Notes under the pieces: model-generated
Databases searched by the model: none
What the model was told of the DNA's origin: nothing
What the model saw: only the letters and a program-made list of their open reading frames with translations
Shown: piece by piece, positions 44,020 to 54,400 of the stretch
Layout: each line of letters opens with the position of its first letter
How positions within the stretch are numbered: position 1 is the stretch's first letter
Assembly: GCA_902780235.1 (NCBI GenBank)
Contig: CACZEL010000013.1
Coordinates: 33,442-97,441 of the forward strand
DNA from: an uncultured Bacteroidales bacterium
Lineage (GTDB): Bacteria > Bacteroidota > Bacteroidia > Bacteroidales > Paludibacteraceae
Length of the DNA stretch: 64,000 bases
Reading direction: 5' to 3'
Made by a program: the position numbers and the translations under genes

Positions 44020-45947
44020 AAAAAAATTGCTTCTTATTCTTTCTTGTCTTATTGTGCGTAGCGGTAGAGGCACAGACGCAAGCTGGTGTCGTGCGTACAG
44101 CAGGTCGCGCTAATCATTCCGGTCGAACGCTCAGTGATGTGATCATTCGGGTAGATGGCGAACATAATGCGGTTATATCCCGGGAAGATGGCTCTTTTTA
44201 TCTTCGCTTTAATGGTATACATGAAGGGGATATGTATCGGATTTGTAGCGTGCGTAAACCCAATTATGAGATACTCGACAAAGGATTTATCGGTCGTTCA
44301 CTTGCTTTTTCTTCTAAAGTACCTGTTACTATTGTCCTTCTTGACAAATCGGAGATGGAGCAGGAGAGGCGCATTATGGAGGAGCGGTTTGAGAAGACAT
44401 ATACCGCTAACTATGAGCGTCGCGTTCTGGAGATAGAACAGCAGTATAAAAACCAAATCATTTCTCTTGAGCAAAAAATTGCTGCGCTCGAAGAAGCAGA
44501 TCAATTGTTTGAGAAGATACATACGCAGATGAATGATATGGTAGAGCATTATCTCCGTACGGATTATGATGTCTTGGACTCCCTTGATCGCCAAATCAAT
44601 GCTTTGATTGAAGAGGGTATGTTCGACCAAGCAAGAGAGTTAATATTGTCCAAAGGTAATGTTGAAGAGCGGGTACAATCCTTGCTGAATATGCAGCAAC
44701 AGGTGGAGGCTAATGAGAAAGCTCTCGCCAAGTTGCAACGCAAACAAGCGCAGTTGGCGGCACAAACCCAGACTAATCAGGAGAAACTGCTCAAAGATTT
44801 GATGAACCTCTACCATATAGCCAGGGCTGATTTGCAAATTGATACTGCGCAGGTATTGGTGGATCATATGCTTGCTATCGCTCCCACAAACCTTGACGTA
44901 TTATTAGAAGCAGCCAGTTTTCAAATTATGACTCGTAAATCGATGATGACAGGACTGCGTCTTAGTCAACGTTTCTTGGCTTGTGCCAAAGTGCCGTATT
45001 CCGATTCATCAGCATTCGTTTTACGAGGCTACAATATGGTGGCTGCAGCTTATGGAGAGTGCTACAATTTGGATAGCGCATTGATGACCTATCAAGAATT
45101 GATACCAAGATTAGAAAAAGTGAAGGATGATACGGCTTTTTCGGGATGGACTGAACCGATATACAGACGTGTGGCGCGCATCTACGAGGATCGTAAAGCC
45201 TATGATACAGCCTTGTATTATTATGATAAGGCATGGGAAGAAATGAAACGCCATCCTTCTACCGAAACTCCTAGCAATGAAGCATATATGGCTTATCGTT
45301 ACACTTGGTTGTATAGGAGCATAGGGGATTATAAACAAGCGTTTGATTATAATCGGCAAGCTATTGATGCCTATGTTAATCTCAATGACTCCCAAATGGT
45401 AGCAGAGTGTTACCGACAACAGGCTTATGTCCACCAGCATATGGATAGTTTGGATGATGCCTTGAATGCTTTACGAATAGGCTTGCAGTACATTGATACA
45501 ATTAATAATCCTCAAGTAGGCGTCTTATGCAATATTTATTCCAATATGGCGGATATATTCGTCGAAAAGCAACAATATGACTCGGCATTAGTCTATGCTA
45601 ACGCCGTGCTCAATACGAAAGCAAGACGCTTTCCGACTCACTATATCGGCAGCATCTTTGATCGTTTTCTCCGGGCAGAAGTATATGTAGCGCTTCACCG
45701 ATATAAGGAGGCATTGGAAGATTATAATGCCTCTATATCAGACATACTAACTTACTACAAGGATGCACCAACACAAATAGGCATTTGTTATAGAAACAGA
45801 GGAGACTTTTTTCAGCAAATTGGAGAGGTTGACAATGCTATAGCTGATTATGAAACAGCTATTGAATATTTCAAAAAAGACAGCTCGGCTCCTACTTGGC
45901 GTATCACGAATCTTGAGAATATGATTCAGCAACTGAAAAATCCCTAG
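44016..45947 (+). CDS. Secreted TPR protein with CarboxypepD-like N-terminal domain, third gene of TIR/macro operon
   Basis: 643 residues with signal peptide ([20 protein letters not shown]). Residues about 22-112 form a carboxypeptidase-regulatory-like beta sandwich ([27 protein letters not shown]). Residues about 115-265 are coiled coil ([39 protein letters not shown]). From about 270 to 640 there are eight or more TPRs ([57 protein letters not shown]). Predicted periplasmic. ATGA overlap with the TIR gene. It probably contacts the extracytoplasmic domain of the TIR protein (inference). Confidence 0.8.
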   Translation: MKKNCFLFFLVLLCVAVEAQTQAGVVRTAGRANHSGRTLSDVIIRVDGEHNAVISREDGSFYLRFNGIHEGDMYRICSVRKPNYEILDKGFIGRSLAFSSKVPVTIVLLDKSEMEQERRIMEERFEKTYTANYERRVLEIEQQYKNQIISLEQKIAALEEADQLFEKIHTQMNDMVEHYLRTDYDVLDSLDRQINALIEEGMFDQARELILSKGNVEERVQSLLNMQQQVEANEKALAKLQRKQAQLAAQTQTNQEKLLKDLMNLYHIARADLQIDTAQVLVDHMLAIAPTNLDVLLEAASFQIMTRKSMMTGLRLSQRFLACAKVPYSDSSAFVLRGYNMVAAAYGECYNLDSALMTYQELIPRLEKVKDDTAFSGWTEPIYRRVARIYEDRKAYDTALYYYDKAWEEMKRHPSTETPSNEAYMAYRYTWLYRSIGDYKQAFDYNRQAIDAYVNLNDSQMVAECYRQQAYVHQHMDSLDDALNALRIGLQYIDTINNPQVGVLCNIYSNMADIFVEKQQYDSALVYANAVLNTKARRFPTHYIGSIFDRFLRAEVYVALHRYKEALEDYNASISDILTYYKDAPTQIGICYRNRGDFFQQIGEVDNAIADYETAIEYFKKDSSAPTWRITNLENMIQQLKNP

Positions 45948-45981
45948 TGCTCCTTAAAAATTCAGAAAAAATGCGTGCGCG

Positions 45982-46014
45982 CTTGCGTATATCAAAAAAA
46001 TGTTGTACCTTTGC
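45982..46014 (+). promoter_or_regulatory. Promoter of pdxJ-exbB-exbD-tonB
   Basis: CTTGCGTATA and TACCTTTGC on the + strand, 22 bases before the pdxJ ATG. Confidence 0.8.
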
Positions 46015-46036
46015 AGCCGAATTTAAATCAGAAGGT

Positions 46037-46753
46037 ATGACCAAGCTGAGTGTAAATATCAATAAGGTGGCTACGCTGCGTAACGCGCGTGGAGGGAATC
46101 TGCCTGATGTTCAACGATTTGCGGTGGATTGCGAGCTGTTTGGAGCTCAGGGTATCACCGTTCATCCGCGTCCGGATGAGCGCCATATTCGTAAGGAAGA
46201 TGTGTATCAACTCAAGTCGATGGTGACCACGGAGTTGAATGTGGAGGGCAACCCGACGGAGGAGTTTTTAGCATTGGTGACGGATATCCGTCCGACGCAG
46301 GTGACGCTTGTGCCGGATGATCCGAATCAGTTGACCTCCAACCACGGTTGGGACACCCGCCGGCATCTGGATTTTCTCAAAGGGGTGGTGAACCAACTGC
46401 ATGCCTATCGCATTCGCGTGAGTATCTTTGTGGATCCCGATCCGGTGATGGTGGAGTACGCGTTGCGTACGGGCGCAGACCGTGTCGAACTGTACACCGG
46501 TCCTTATGCCGAGCTGTTTGAGTCCGATCCGAAGGCTGCGATCGCCAAGTATCGTCCGGCAGCGGAGAAAGCGCATGAGTTGGGTCTGGGTATGAACGCC
46601 GGACATGACCTCAACCTCAAGAACCTCAAGCCGTTCGTCAAGGCTTTCCCTTGGACGGCGGAGGTCAGCATCGGTCATGCGATCGTTTGTGACGCCCTCT
46701 ATCTTGGCATCCAAGAAACCATTCAAGAGTACCTTGAGTGCTTAAAAAAATAA
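46037..46753 (+). CDS. pdxJ: Pyridoxine 5'-phosphate synthase
   Basis: 238 residues from [10 protein letters not shown], usual length; the longer ORF start lies before the promoter. It condenses 1-deoxyxylulose 5-phosphate with 3-amino-2-oxopropyl phosphate to make pyridoxine 5'-phosphate. Motifs: [98 protein letters not shown] and [16 protein letters not shown]. It precedes exbB-exbD-tonB, a familiar Bacteroidetes order. Confidence 0.97.
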   Translation: MTKLSVNINKVATLRNARGGNLPDVQRFAVDCELFGAQGITVHPRPDERHIRKEDVYQLKSMVTTELNVEGNPTEEFLALVTDIRPTQVTLVPDDPNQLTSNHGWDTRRHLDFLKGVVNQLHAYRIRVSIFVDPDPVMVEYALRTGADRVELYTGPYAELFESDPKAAIAKYRPAAEKAHELGLGMNAGHDLNLKNLKPFVKAFPWTAEVSIGHAIVCDALYLGIQETIQEYLECLKK

Positions 46754-46782
46754 ATCGTAAATCGTTAAATCGTAAATAATCT
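46749..46782. repeat. AAATCGTAAATCGTT array between pdxJ and exbB
   Basis: Four AAATCGT(T/A) units; the pdxJ TAA stop is the start of the array. Confidence 0.75.
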
Positions 46783-46784
46783 TT

Positions 46785-47474
46785 ATGCTTTTACAAATTA
46801 TTGACACCTTGGCTGTAGAAGAGCCGATGATTGAAGAAACGGTACAAGAGACATCGATTAACTTGTGGGAGATGGCGCAATATGGCGGCTGGATCATGAT
46901 CATCCTTGCGATATTGCTGGGTGTGGCATGCTACATCTTCATCGCCCGTCTGGTGGTGATCAAGCAGGCTACGCACGAGGACAAGTCGTTCATGGATCGC
47001 ATCCGCGACTATATCCATGAGGGTAAGATCGACTCGGCGCTGAACCTCTGCAAGCAGACGGATACGCCTTCCGCGCACATGATAGAGAAAGGTATCACGC
47101 GTATCGGTCGTCCGATGCAGGACGTACAGGTAGCGGTTGAGAACGTCGGCAACTTGGAGGTAGGTCGCTTGGAGAAAGGACTCGTTATCATGGCTACTAT
47201 CGCCGGCGGTGCTCCGATGCTCGGTTTCCTCGGAACGGTGCTGGGTATGGTTCAGACGTTTTACAACATGGCGCAGACGTCCGGCGGCGTGATCGAGATG
47301 AGTGCGCTCTCAACGGGTATGTATCAGGCCATGGTGACCACCATCGGCGGTTTGATCGTAGGTATTCTGGCGATGTTCGCTTACAACTACCTCGTGGCTC
47401 GTATCGACCGTGTGGTTCGTCTCTTGGAGAGCCGTACACTCGAGTTTATGGACCTTTTGAATGAACCCGCATAA
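46785..47474 (+). CDS. exbB: MotA/TolQ/ExbB proton channel family protein
   Basis: 229 residues with three membrane helices (about 30-55, 128-152, 172-195). ExbB pattern: IARLVVIKQATHEDKSFMDRIRDYI, KGLVIMATIAGGAPMLGFLGTVLGMVQTFYNMA and GMYQAMVTTIGGLIVGILAMFAYNYL. Together with ExbD and TonB it energises outer-membrane receptors such as the SusC-like protein at 92. Its stop overlaps the exbD start. Confidence 0.95.
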   Translation: MLLQIIDTLAVEEPMIEETVQETSINLWEMAQYGGWIMIILAILLGVACYIFIARLVVIKQATHEDKSFMDRIRDYIHEGKIDSALNLCKQTDTPSAHMIEKGITRIGRPMQDVQVAVENVGNLEVGRLEKGLVIMATIAGGAPMLGFLGTVLGMVQTFYNMAQTSGGVIEMSALSTGMYQAMVTTIGGLIVGILAMFAYNYLVARIDRVVRLLESRTLEFMDLLNEPA

Positions 47475-47887
47475 TGAGTCTCAAGAAACGCAATAGGGTT
47501 GAAGCGACGTTTGCGATGAGTTCCATGACGGACTTGGTGTTCCTGTTACTCCTTTTCTTCGTCATGGCCTCTACGATGTCGTCGCCCAACGATATCAAGA
47601 TCAACCTGCCGACGTCCCGTGCGAAGAACGTGACAAAACCTCAGGTGGCTAAAGTGTCGATTGACAATATCGGCAACTATTTTGTGGCGATCGGTAAAGA
47701 GAAACCCGTGCAGATCGACCCGGAGAGCCTTGAGGGTTATCTGAGTGGAATCCAAGCCACGGACTCCACGACCTATATCGCGCTGCATGCCGATGAGGAT
47801 GTAGCCTACAAAGAGGTTGTACGTGTGCTCGATATTGCGAACGAGCATCATATGAAGTTAGTAGTCGCTACGAAACACGGTAGATAA
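47474..47887 (+). CDS. exbD: ExbD/TolR biopolymer transport protein
   Basis: 137 residues: one membrane helix with the essential Asp (FAMSSMTDLVFLLLLFFVMAS), followed by a periplasmic domain (INLPTSRAKNVTKPQVAKVSID, YIALHADEDVAYKEVVRVLDIA). Partner of ExbB; start ATG overlaps the exbB TAA. Confidence 0.95.
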   Translation: MSLKKRNRVEATFAMSSMTDLVFLLLLFFVMASTMSSPNDIKINLPTSRAKNVTKPQVAKVSIDNIGNYFVAIGKEKPVQIDPESLEGYLSGIQATDSTTYIALHADEDVAYKEVVRVLDIANEHHMKLVVATKHGR

Positions 47888-47917
47888 TGGCTAACAGCTA
47901 ACAGCTAATAGCTAATG
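47888..47917. repeat. GCTAACA/GCTAATA array containing the tonB start
   Basis: Four GCTAACA/GCTAATA units; the last unit reads GCTAATG and provides the ATG of the tonB-like gene. Confidence 0.85.
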
Positions 47918-48730
47918 TTAAGTAAGAAACAACAACGACATATTATTGCAACAGTAGGCACGGTGATCTTTATGTTGCTGGTCTTCCTGATTCTATGGCT
48001 CGTGCGGCTATATGCCGTGGTGCCGGAACAGGAAGAAGGGGTAGAGATCGCTTTCGGTGAAGTAGAGGAAGCCGGCGGTTATATGGCACAGGAGTCAGAA
48101 GCCGTTCCGTTACCTGCTCCCGAACCGGCTGCACCGGTGCTCCCTTCGGCTCCTTCGGATAACGACTTGCTGACGCAGGAGGACGATGAGGCGCTGGCGT
48201 TACGCAAGGCGCAGGAAGAGAAAGAGCGGGCACGCAAGCAAGCGGAGGCGGCTGAGAAACAGCGTCAACGCGAAGAGCAAGCTCGTTTGGAAGCAGAGCG
48301 CAAAGCACGCGAAGCAGCTGAGGCTGAACGCAAAGCCAAAGAGGCGGAGGCGATCGCCAAAGCGAATCAGTTCGGTTCGCTGTTCGGCAACAGCGGCAAT
48401 AACTCCGGTTCGGGCGACAGTCAAGGATCGGGACAGAAAGGAAACCCTGTCGGTCACGGTTCATCGGGAGGAAACTCATGGAGCCTCTCCGGACGTGGCA
48501 TCAAGGGTACGTTGCCTCAACCTGCCAACACGTTTAATCAGGAAGGTCGTGTCATCGTGGAGATCCGCGTCAATGCCGCCGGACAAGTGGTGTCCGCTGT
48601 GCATAAAGGCGGTACGGTCTCTGACAAGACCACTATCCAACTCGCACTCGATGCTGCCAAGAAGGCGAAATTCACCGAGGGCGATCATGATCAGATCGGA
48701 ACAATTACCTATAATTTCAAGTTTAATTAA
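47915..48730 (+). CDS. tonB: TonB-like energy transducer
   Basis: 271 residues: an N-terminal membrane helix (VGTVIFMLLVFLILWLV), a proline/alanine stretch (PLPAPEPAAPVLPSAP), a long charged EK-rich helix (about 95-150), a Gly/Ser linker, and a C-terminal TonB-like domain (GRVIVEIRVNAAGQVVSAVHKGG; ALDAAKKAKFTEGD; GTITYNFKFN). Third gene of the ExbBD-TonB set. The EK-rich helix resembles TolA more than E. coli TonB, so a TolA-like role remains possible. Confidence 0.88.
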   Translation: MLSKKQQRHIIATVGTVIFMLLVFLILWLVRLYAVVPEQEEGVEIAFGEVEEAGGYMAQESEAVPLPAPEPAAPVLPSAPSDNDLLTQEDDEALALRKAQEEKERARKQAEAAEKQRQREEQARLEAERKAREAAEAERKAKEAEAIAKANQFGSLFGNSGNNSGSGDSQGSGQKGNPVGHGSSGGNSWSLSGRGIKGTLPQPANTFNQEGRVIVEIRVNAAGQVVSAVHKGGTVSDKTTIQLALDAAKKAKFTEGDHDQIGTITYNFKFN

Positions 48731-48763
48731 TCGAAAATCGAAAATCACTAATCGAAAATCGTA
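48728..48763. repeat. AATCGAAAATC array before the DJ-1 gene
   Basis: Four ATCGAAA(A) units start at the tonB stop (TTAATTAATCG) and run to the ATG. Confidence 0.75.
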
Positions 48764-49290
48764 TGAATTATCTTTTTCTTGACAACGGTTTCGAAGAAAT
48801 CGAAGCAATCACGACTATTGATTTGTTACGTCGCGCAGGCATCGCGGTAACGACAGTGTCTATCACCGGAAATCCGATGGTTCTCGGCGCCCATAACATC
48901 GCCGTAGAAGCGGACGGACTGATCGAACGCATTGATTTCTCGGATGCTGAGATGTTGATTCTGCCCGGAGGACAAACCAAACTCGGCGAGTGTTCCGCTT
49001 TATGTGAATTGCTGGTAGAGCATAACAAAGCCGACAAACTGATCGCGGCTATCTGTGCTGCACCGGCTGTATTGGGTAAGTTGGGTATTCTGGAAGGCAA
49101 GCAGGCGACCTGTTATCCGGGTTTCCAGGAGGCTTTGGGCGAGAGTTATGTAGGCGGCTTGGTCGTTGAATCGCATAATATCATTACCGGTAAGGGTCCG
49201 GGTCTGAGTTCCGACTTCGCGTTCTGCATCATTGAGCGCCTCAAAGGTTCAGAGGCTGCCGATGCCGTCTATGACGCTGCGCAATATTAA
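48763..49290 (+). CDS. DJ-1/PfpI family protein (YajL/ThiJ type)
   Basis: 175 residues. Motifs: FLDNGFEEIEAITTIDLLRRAGI with conserved Glu, AEMLILPGGQ, and the nucleophile elbow IAAICAAPAVLG with Cys near residue 106. Probable role in glyoxal/protein-deglycase-type stress protection or redox sensing; the exact reaction of this family is debated. Followed by a bidirectional terminator shared with queE. Confidence 0.93.
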   Translation: MNYLFLDNGFEEIEAITTIDLLRRAGIAVTTVSITGNPMVLGAHNIAVEADGLIERIDFSDAEMLILPGGQTKLGECSALCELLVEHNKADKLIAAICAAPAVLGKLGILEGKQATCYPGFQEALGESYVGGLVVESHNIITGKGPGLSSDFAFCIIERLKGSEAADAVYDAAQY

Positions 49291-49309
49291 TAGTTAAAAG
49301 TTAATGTAA

Positions 49310-49345
49310 AAAATCGCAGGCTTCTTATCGAAGTCCTGCGATTTT
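49310..49345. terminator. Bidirectional terminator enclosing the queE stop codon
   Basis: Stem AAAATCGCAGG / CCTGCGATTTT with inner CTTC/GAAG pairing. The queE TAA lies in the loop and the stem encodes its last residues (KIAGLR). Confidence 0.85.
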
Positions 49346-49948
49346 ATGTAGCTGAACGCTGAGGCGCCAGAAAGGGTGGGAAAGGATATAGCGGACGGTG
49401 TCTTCTAAGTTATCGTTACTATCAATCTCGAAGTCATCGATACCGCTGAGCAATAACCACTCACCATTATACCGTAAAGGCTGTAACATCCAATGTTCAG
49501 CCTTTATTTGTTGCCGCCAAACTTCGGGATCGTAGGTGCCGGTGAAGACCACTTTGACCTCGTTCACTTGCTTGAGCGCCAATTTTGTGCCCTCTTTGGG
49601 CGAACAGGTGATCCAGTCGATTTCGTCGGGTAGGGGACGAGTACCGTTGGTCTCGATGCAGATATAGAAGCCCGCCTGATGGAGCGCATCAATCAGCGGT
49701 TTATCCACCTGCAGACTCGGTTCGCCGCCCGTGAGTACGCACATTTTCCGCCGCTCGTTTGGTACGTCGTAGAGCGAAAGTATCTCAGCCACGATCTGTT
49801 CGGCTGTCATCTCGGTATAGTCCGCAAACTCCGTGTCGCACCATGGGCATTTGAGGTTACAACCGCTGAAACGAACAAACACAGCAGGAATCCCGCTGTG
49901 TGCTCCCTCCCCTTGAAGGGTAAAGAATATTTCGTTTACTCTATACAT
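49325..49948 (-). CDS. queE: 7-carboxy-7-deazaguanine synthase
   Basis: 207 residues, radical-SAM enzyme making CDG from 6-carboxytetrahydropterin. N-terminus YRVNEIFFTLQGEGAHSGIPAVFVRFSGCNLKCPWCDTEF has the CxxxCxxC cluster. CVLTGGEPSLQVD and FYICIETNGT follow. Last gene of queF-queC-queD-queE on the minus strand. Confidence 0.95.
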   Translation of the reverse strand: MYRVNEIFFTLQGEGAHSGIPAVFVRFSGCNLKCPWCDTEFADYTEMTAEQIVAEILSLYDVPNERRKMCVLTGGEPSLQVDKPLIDALHQAGFYICIETNGTRPLPDEIDWITCSPKEGTKLALKQVNEVKVVFTGTYDPEVWRQQIKAEHWMLQPLRYNGEWLLLSGIDDFEIDSNDNLEDTVRYILSHPFWRLSVQLHKIAGLR

Positions 49949-49982
49949 TAGCTATTAGCTGTTAGCTTTTAGCTGTTAGTCT
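49949..49982. repeat. TTAGCTATTAGCTGTTAGC array between queD and queE
   Basis: Four TTAGCTNT units; on the minus strand GCTAACA/GCTAATA with the last copy ending TAATG near the queE ATG. Confidence 0.75.
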
Positions 49983-50308
49983 CGTTCATAAATGGCGATA
50001 TTGCCTTCGGATTCTTGGACGGAGACCTTGTAACAGTTCTCGACATGGTCGCAGATCCATTTGGCGATATTTTCCGCCGAAGGGTTGACATCGAGTATGT
50101 CGTTGATATACTTATGGTCAAACGTGTCCTTCACGACTTTTTTGATATGTGTGAAATCGGTCACCATGCCGTCTTGATTCAACTCCTTGGCTTTGCAATA
50201 TACAACGATGATCCAGTTATGACCGTGCAGGTTCTCACATTTGCTCTCGTACGACAGCATCAAGTTATGCGCCGCCGATATCTCTATTCTTTTTTCTACG
50301 TAATACAT
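49976..50308 (-). CDS. queD: 6-carboxytetrahydropterin synthase
   Basis: 110 residues, normal length. Zn ligands: AAHNLMLSYESKCENLHGHNW gives His residues, with Cys27 as catalytic Cys; MVTDFTHIKKVV and FDHKYINDI, then the catalytic ESEGNIAIYERD end. Makes 6-carboxytetrahydropterin from dihydroneopterin triphosphate. Confidence 0.95.
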   Translation of the reverse strand: MYYVEKRIEISAAHNLMLSYESKCENLHGHNWIIVVYCKAKELNQDGMVTDFTHIKKVVKDTFDHKYINDILDVNPSAENIAKWICDHVENCYKVSVQESEGNIAIYERD

Positions 50309-50314
50309 CTTATT

Positions 50315-50347
50315 TACTTTAGCTATTGGCTGTTAGCCTTTCACTTT
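50315..50347. repeat. TTAGCTATTGGCTGTTAGCC + TTTCAC array at the queC stop
   Basis: Combined units between queC and queD; the queC TGA stop is in an AAAAGTGAAAGG word. Confidence 0.6.
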
Positions 50348-50979
50348 TCATAGTATCCGGCGTCGCGGAGGGCTTCTTCCCGTTCGCGGCAGGTACCGCA
50401 TACGCCACAGGGTTCATCGCCGCCTTTGTAGCACGACCAGGTCTCGTCGTAGTTGATGCCAAGCGCCATACCGCGCCGCACGATGTCCGTCTTGGTGATA
50501 TGCGTATAGGGTGTCAACAAGTGCACGCCGTTCCATGTGCCGGCATGGATTGCAGCGTCCATCGATTCAACGAACTCGGGTCGGCAGTCGGGATAGATCG
50601 TATGGTCACCGGCATGGTTCGCCAGCATGACATACTGCATCTTGTTGTTCTCTGCGATTCCTGCAGCGATAGAGAGCATGATCCCGTTTCGGAAGGGTAC
50701 AACGGTCGATTTCATGTTCATGTCGTCGTAGTTCCCTTCGGGAATAGCGTCTGCGCCGGCTAAGAGCGAGGACTGAAAGAACTGCTTGATGAACGGCAGA
50801 CGTATCACCAAATGCGGAATACCCAACCGCTCACAATGCAGTTTGGCGAACTCCAACTCTTTGTCGTTATGATTGCTGCCGTAATGAAACGACACCGCCA
50901 TGCCGATACGCTCCTTGAACTCGTACAACATCGTCGTCGAGTCCAAACCACCCGATAAAACAATCAGACTATCTTTCAT
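50341..50979 (-). CDS. queC: 7-cyano-7-deazaguanine synthase
   Basis: 212 residues from MKDSLIVLSGGLDSTTMLYEF (PP-loop SGGxDS). Zn-site Cys residues are in YKGGDEPCGVCGTCREREEAL. Converts CDG to preQ0 with ATP and ammonia. An upstream GTG/ATG at 50994 lies in the spacer array and is less likely. Confidence 0.95.
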   Translation of the reverse strand: MKDSLIVLSGGLDSTTMLYEFKERIGMAVSFHYGSNHNDKELEFAKLHCERLGIPHLVIRLPFIKQFFQSSLLAGADAIPEGNYDDMNMKSTVVPFRNGIMLSIAAGIAENNKMQYVMLANHAGDHTIYPDCRPEFVESMDAAIHAGTWNGVHLLTPYTHITKTDIVRRGMALGINYDETWSCYKGGDEPCGVCGTCREREEALRDAGYYEK

Positions 50980-50981
50980 GA

Positions 50982-51043
50982 AACCATTTACCATTTAGTC
51001 ATTTACCATTTACTATTTATTTTGGCATTTGGTCATTTGGTCA
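50982..51043. repeat. ATTTACC / ATTTGGTC array spanning the queF 3' end
   Basis: Units of ATTTACC, ATTTAGTC and ATTTGGTC. The part inside queF encodes DQMTKCQNK, the last residues of the protein, and the TAG stop lies within the array. Confidence 0.8.
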
Positions 51044-51489
51044 AGGAGTCTCTGTTTTTTGAGCTCCTCATGCTCCGCATCCGCGTAGTTGGCAAAAGGA
51101 TAGATGCTGATACCGCCTCGGGGCATGAACCAGCCGGTGACCTCGAGGTACTTGGGATCCATGAGTGCCACCAGGTCCTTCATGATAATGTTCACGCAGT
51201 CCTCATGGAAATCACCGTGGTTACGGAAAGAGAAGAGATAGAGCTTCAGACTCTTGCTCTCCACCATCTTTTCACGCGGGATATAACTGATATAAATATG
51301 TCCGAAATCGGGCTGACCGGTCTTCGGGCAGAGTGTCGTGAACTCCGGACAGTTGAACGTCACCAGATACTCATTTTCCGGGTGTTTGTTGACAAAGGTC
51401 TCCAGCACCTCGGGATTGTATTGATCGCTATAGTGGACGCCTTGGTTTCCCAACAGCGTTACTCCCTCTAATTCATTCTCCGTTCTCAT
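51013..51489 (-). CDS. queF: NADPH-dependent 7-cyano-7-deazaguanine reductase
   Basis: 158 residues, short (unimodular) QueF. Catalytic Cys in [19 protein letters not shown], QueF motif [24 protein letters not shown]. Reduces preQ0 to preQ1. First gene of the set. Its start is four bases from the stop of the upstream 1217-residue gene, with no promoter in between, so the que genes may depend on that transcript or on a promoter inside it. Confidence 0.95.
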   Translation of the reverse strand: MRTENELEGVTLLGNQGVHYSDQYNPEVLETFVNKHPENEYLVTFNCPEFTTLCPKTGQPDFGHIYISYIPREKMVESKSLKLYLFSFRNHGDFHEDCVNIIMKDLVALMDPKYLEVTGWFMPRGGISIYPFANYADAEHEELKKQRLLDQMTKCQNK

Positions 51490-51492
51490 CTC

Positions 51493-54400
51493 TTATCGCA
51501 TGATTTTCAATGTGCTACCATTTTCCGTGACAACGATGTACATGCCGTGCGGCAGATCCATCGAATAGATGTCTTCATTCGTTGTCGCTACCTTACGACC
51601 GTAGATATCGTATATATTCACCCACATACCACTCTCGTAAGCCTCTTCGATGCCTTGCGGCGTGTAGAGCTTAATGGAGAAATTATACGTCCATTGGTTG
51701 ATATAGTCGGACACGGTGTATTTCTTCGTGAGTCCAACCGCGGTAAAGCGCAGATCCACCTCTTCTTCCGAATCAGGAGTAACATGTGTGTTCGCCGGAT
51801 CGGCTAAGGTGATCTTCGGCTTGGCAGCACGCAGACTGTCGTTGGCCACGTAGTCCTCTACGGTCATCTTCAGCACGATCGAATGACCGGCATGGTCGAT
51901 GTCGGCATTGATTCCGGCAACGGTGAACTGCATGATCTGGGTCGAAGGGATCTGAACCGGCGAAGCGGTGCCGCTTGTCAGATAGTCCACGATACCGTCG
52001 ATCAGTCGCTTACCTTGCGTATTGAGCGACGCGGTACGGGCGATAGGCAGGCAGATATATTTCTTACCACCACGCATGTCTGCCGGTACTTCATGGATCG
52101 CCGTCTGTAACTCACCCAAACTGTAGTAATCTTCGATGGAGCGGGTATAGCCCGTTGCCAGACAAAGGGTACCTTGTTTATAGACGCGGATCGGCATGAT
52201 GCCGTTCTTGGCATAGCCGTCGAGGATCGCTATCTCGGCATCTTTTGTAGCACCGCTCATCTTGGCGAAGACGGGGTGGGTAGGCTGCTCGATCTTGATC
52301 TTACATCCGTTCACTTTCTGTGCCGTCGAGTCGATAGCACCGCTGTTCGGATCTCCCCAACCCAAACGGGTCTCGTCGTCCAAACCATCGGTAGCATAGG
52401 TGTAACCTTTGAGGTTAAGAACCGGCAGGTTCGCTCCTCCACGGATGATCTGTATGACCTCCGGATTGTTGGCATCGACATCTTCGGAGATGATGATCCA
52501 TTTATAGCGCTGGTACTGGTCGGCACCACGCAAACCGTCGGCTTTCTGTCGGCGGGCGATCATACTCCATTTACCGGTGCTCTCCAAGTACTTATAGACG
52601 GCATCATCGTCGCATGCGTTGTCGGTTCGCTGCAGGTAAAGCACGGGGTTCGTACCGTAGTCCAGTTCCTTAACCTTTATCTGACCTTTGATGACCGTGT
52701 CGGCTCCCAAGACGGAGATCTCGTATGGGTAAATGCCAACGTTAGCCGGTACACCGCCGATGATATAGGTGCCGTTACTTCCGTTACCTTGTACCGTTCC
52801 GCCCGGATTTCCGTTCGTCCAGCGAAGCGTTACGTCGTCTGCAGAGAGGGCGTAGTACTTGAAGGTGATCTGATCCATCTCTTCGTTCTGATAAACGGTC
52901 ACATTGATATCCGAAGTGGAGTATATCTCCGAGATGACCTTGAATGTACCGGTGACGCGATTGGTCTCCGCGCCGTTGTAATAAGCCACCACGGCATAGG
53001 GGTAGGTACCTACCGGACAATTCGCAGTACCGCCCAAGGTCAGGGTATCCACCATGCCGCCTTCTTTCTCGCTGAGCGTGATACCGTTAGCAGGGGTATT
53101 GAGCCATTCCAGACGAGTCTCTGCCGTAGGCAGGTTGTTATACTTGGTCGTGTAAACGACAGAACGCATGGTTGTTGTTTGAAGCAGCACTTGGGTCGAG
53201 TCATTACCCTTGAAGTGTTTCGTTTTGGGCTCTTTCGGCAGACGAAGAGAGAACGCATAGACCTGGCTGGCTTCACTACCGGTACCGATGATCTCGATCA
53301 CATGTTCGCCGGTGGAGATGGTATAGTCTCTTGCGGTGACGCTGGTACTGAGTTCGGATTCTTTGGTGACATCTGCTCCATCGACCTTGATCTGGATATA
53401 TCTGCCGTCACTGAGTTTGCTCTTCTTGTCTTTCGCCAGCACGCTGAACTGGTCGTAGCCCGAAATGTGGATCTTGATCTCGTTTCCGTAGATCTTCCAT
53501 GATCCACCATAACCGGGGAATTGTTTGATAGAAGAAGCAGAGGTGCTCTCGTCCGGACTGTTGCATTGACCTTCAAACCAATCGGCCGAGGTGGTAGCGC
53601 CGGCCATGCCGATGACATTGGCGATCTTACCGTCCGTACCCAATTTGGTAGCGAAACCGCCTACGGACGAACCGCTTTCGTTCTTGGTTTTGCCGGTATA
53701 GTAGATCTCATAGAAATATTCGTTATATTCCACAAGCGGCGTTCCGTATCCGCCGTCTTTCATACGTCCTTCATACACTTCCGGAACGTGCAGCGCCAAA
53801 CCGCTGACCGGAACGGGTACGGTATAGTTGACGGTGTAGGTCAGTTGCGTCCCGTCCTCCGCTGTTACCACCACGGTACCTGTTCCCGGAACGGATTGAG
53901 CTTGGTTAACTTGGACGTTTGCTTTTGTGTCATTGGCCGTTGCAGCAATCGTCGGCGGCGTCTTGATGCCTGCTGTCAACTGGATGTCGTATCGTAAGGT
54001 GTTCGGCGAGAAATTCGGTACGGATGTACCGTTGTAGGTCAGGCTCTTCAAAGTCGCATCCGACGACATCGCCGGCGCTTCGGTGATGGTGACCGTATAT
54101 TGCGTGGACTCGGAGGTCGAAGAGAAGAAGATGTAGTTCTTATTTCCCGTGCTGAAATCCTGGGCATCGTCCGGTGTCCAATGATCGATGTTCTTTCCTG
54201 TGAATTGCGGCGTCAGCATCAGACTGCTTCCGTTGGTCACTTGACCGGTGATCGTCTTGTTCACTTGATCGATCGCTGCCGTTCCGCGTATGTTAGCCCA
54301 TGTCGCGCTCTCTACTTTCGGCTCGGCGCTCTCGCGGGTGAAGGTGACGGTGTAGGTCAAGGTCGTCGTGCCGTTTTCTGCCGTAACGACGATAGTAGCT

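Noticed and set aside
51480-51500. preQ1 riboswitch before queF
   Set aside because: Only three bases separate queF from the upstream gene and no pseudoknot-like element was found nearby.
52174-53502. 442-residue ORF antisense to the T9SS substrate gene
   Set aside because: Lies fully within a well-supported gene with signal peptide and sorting domain.
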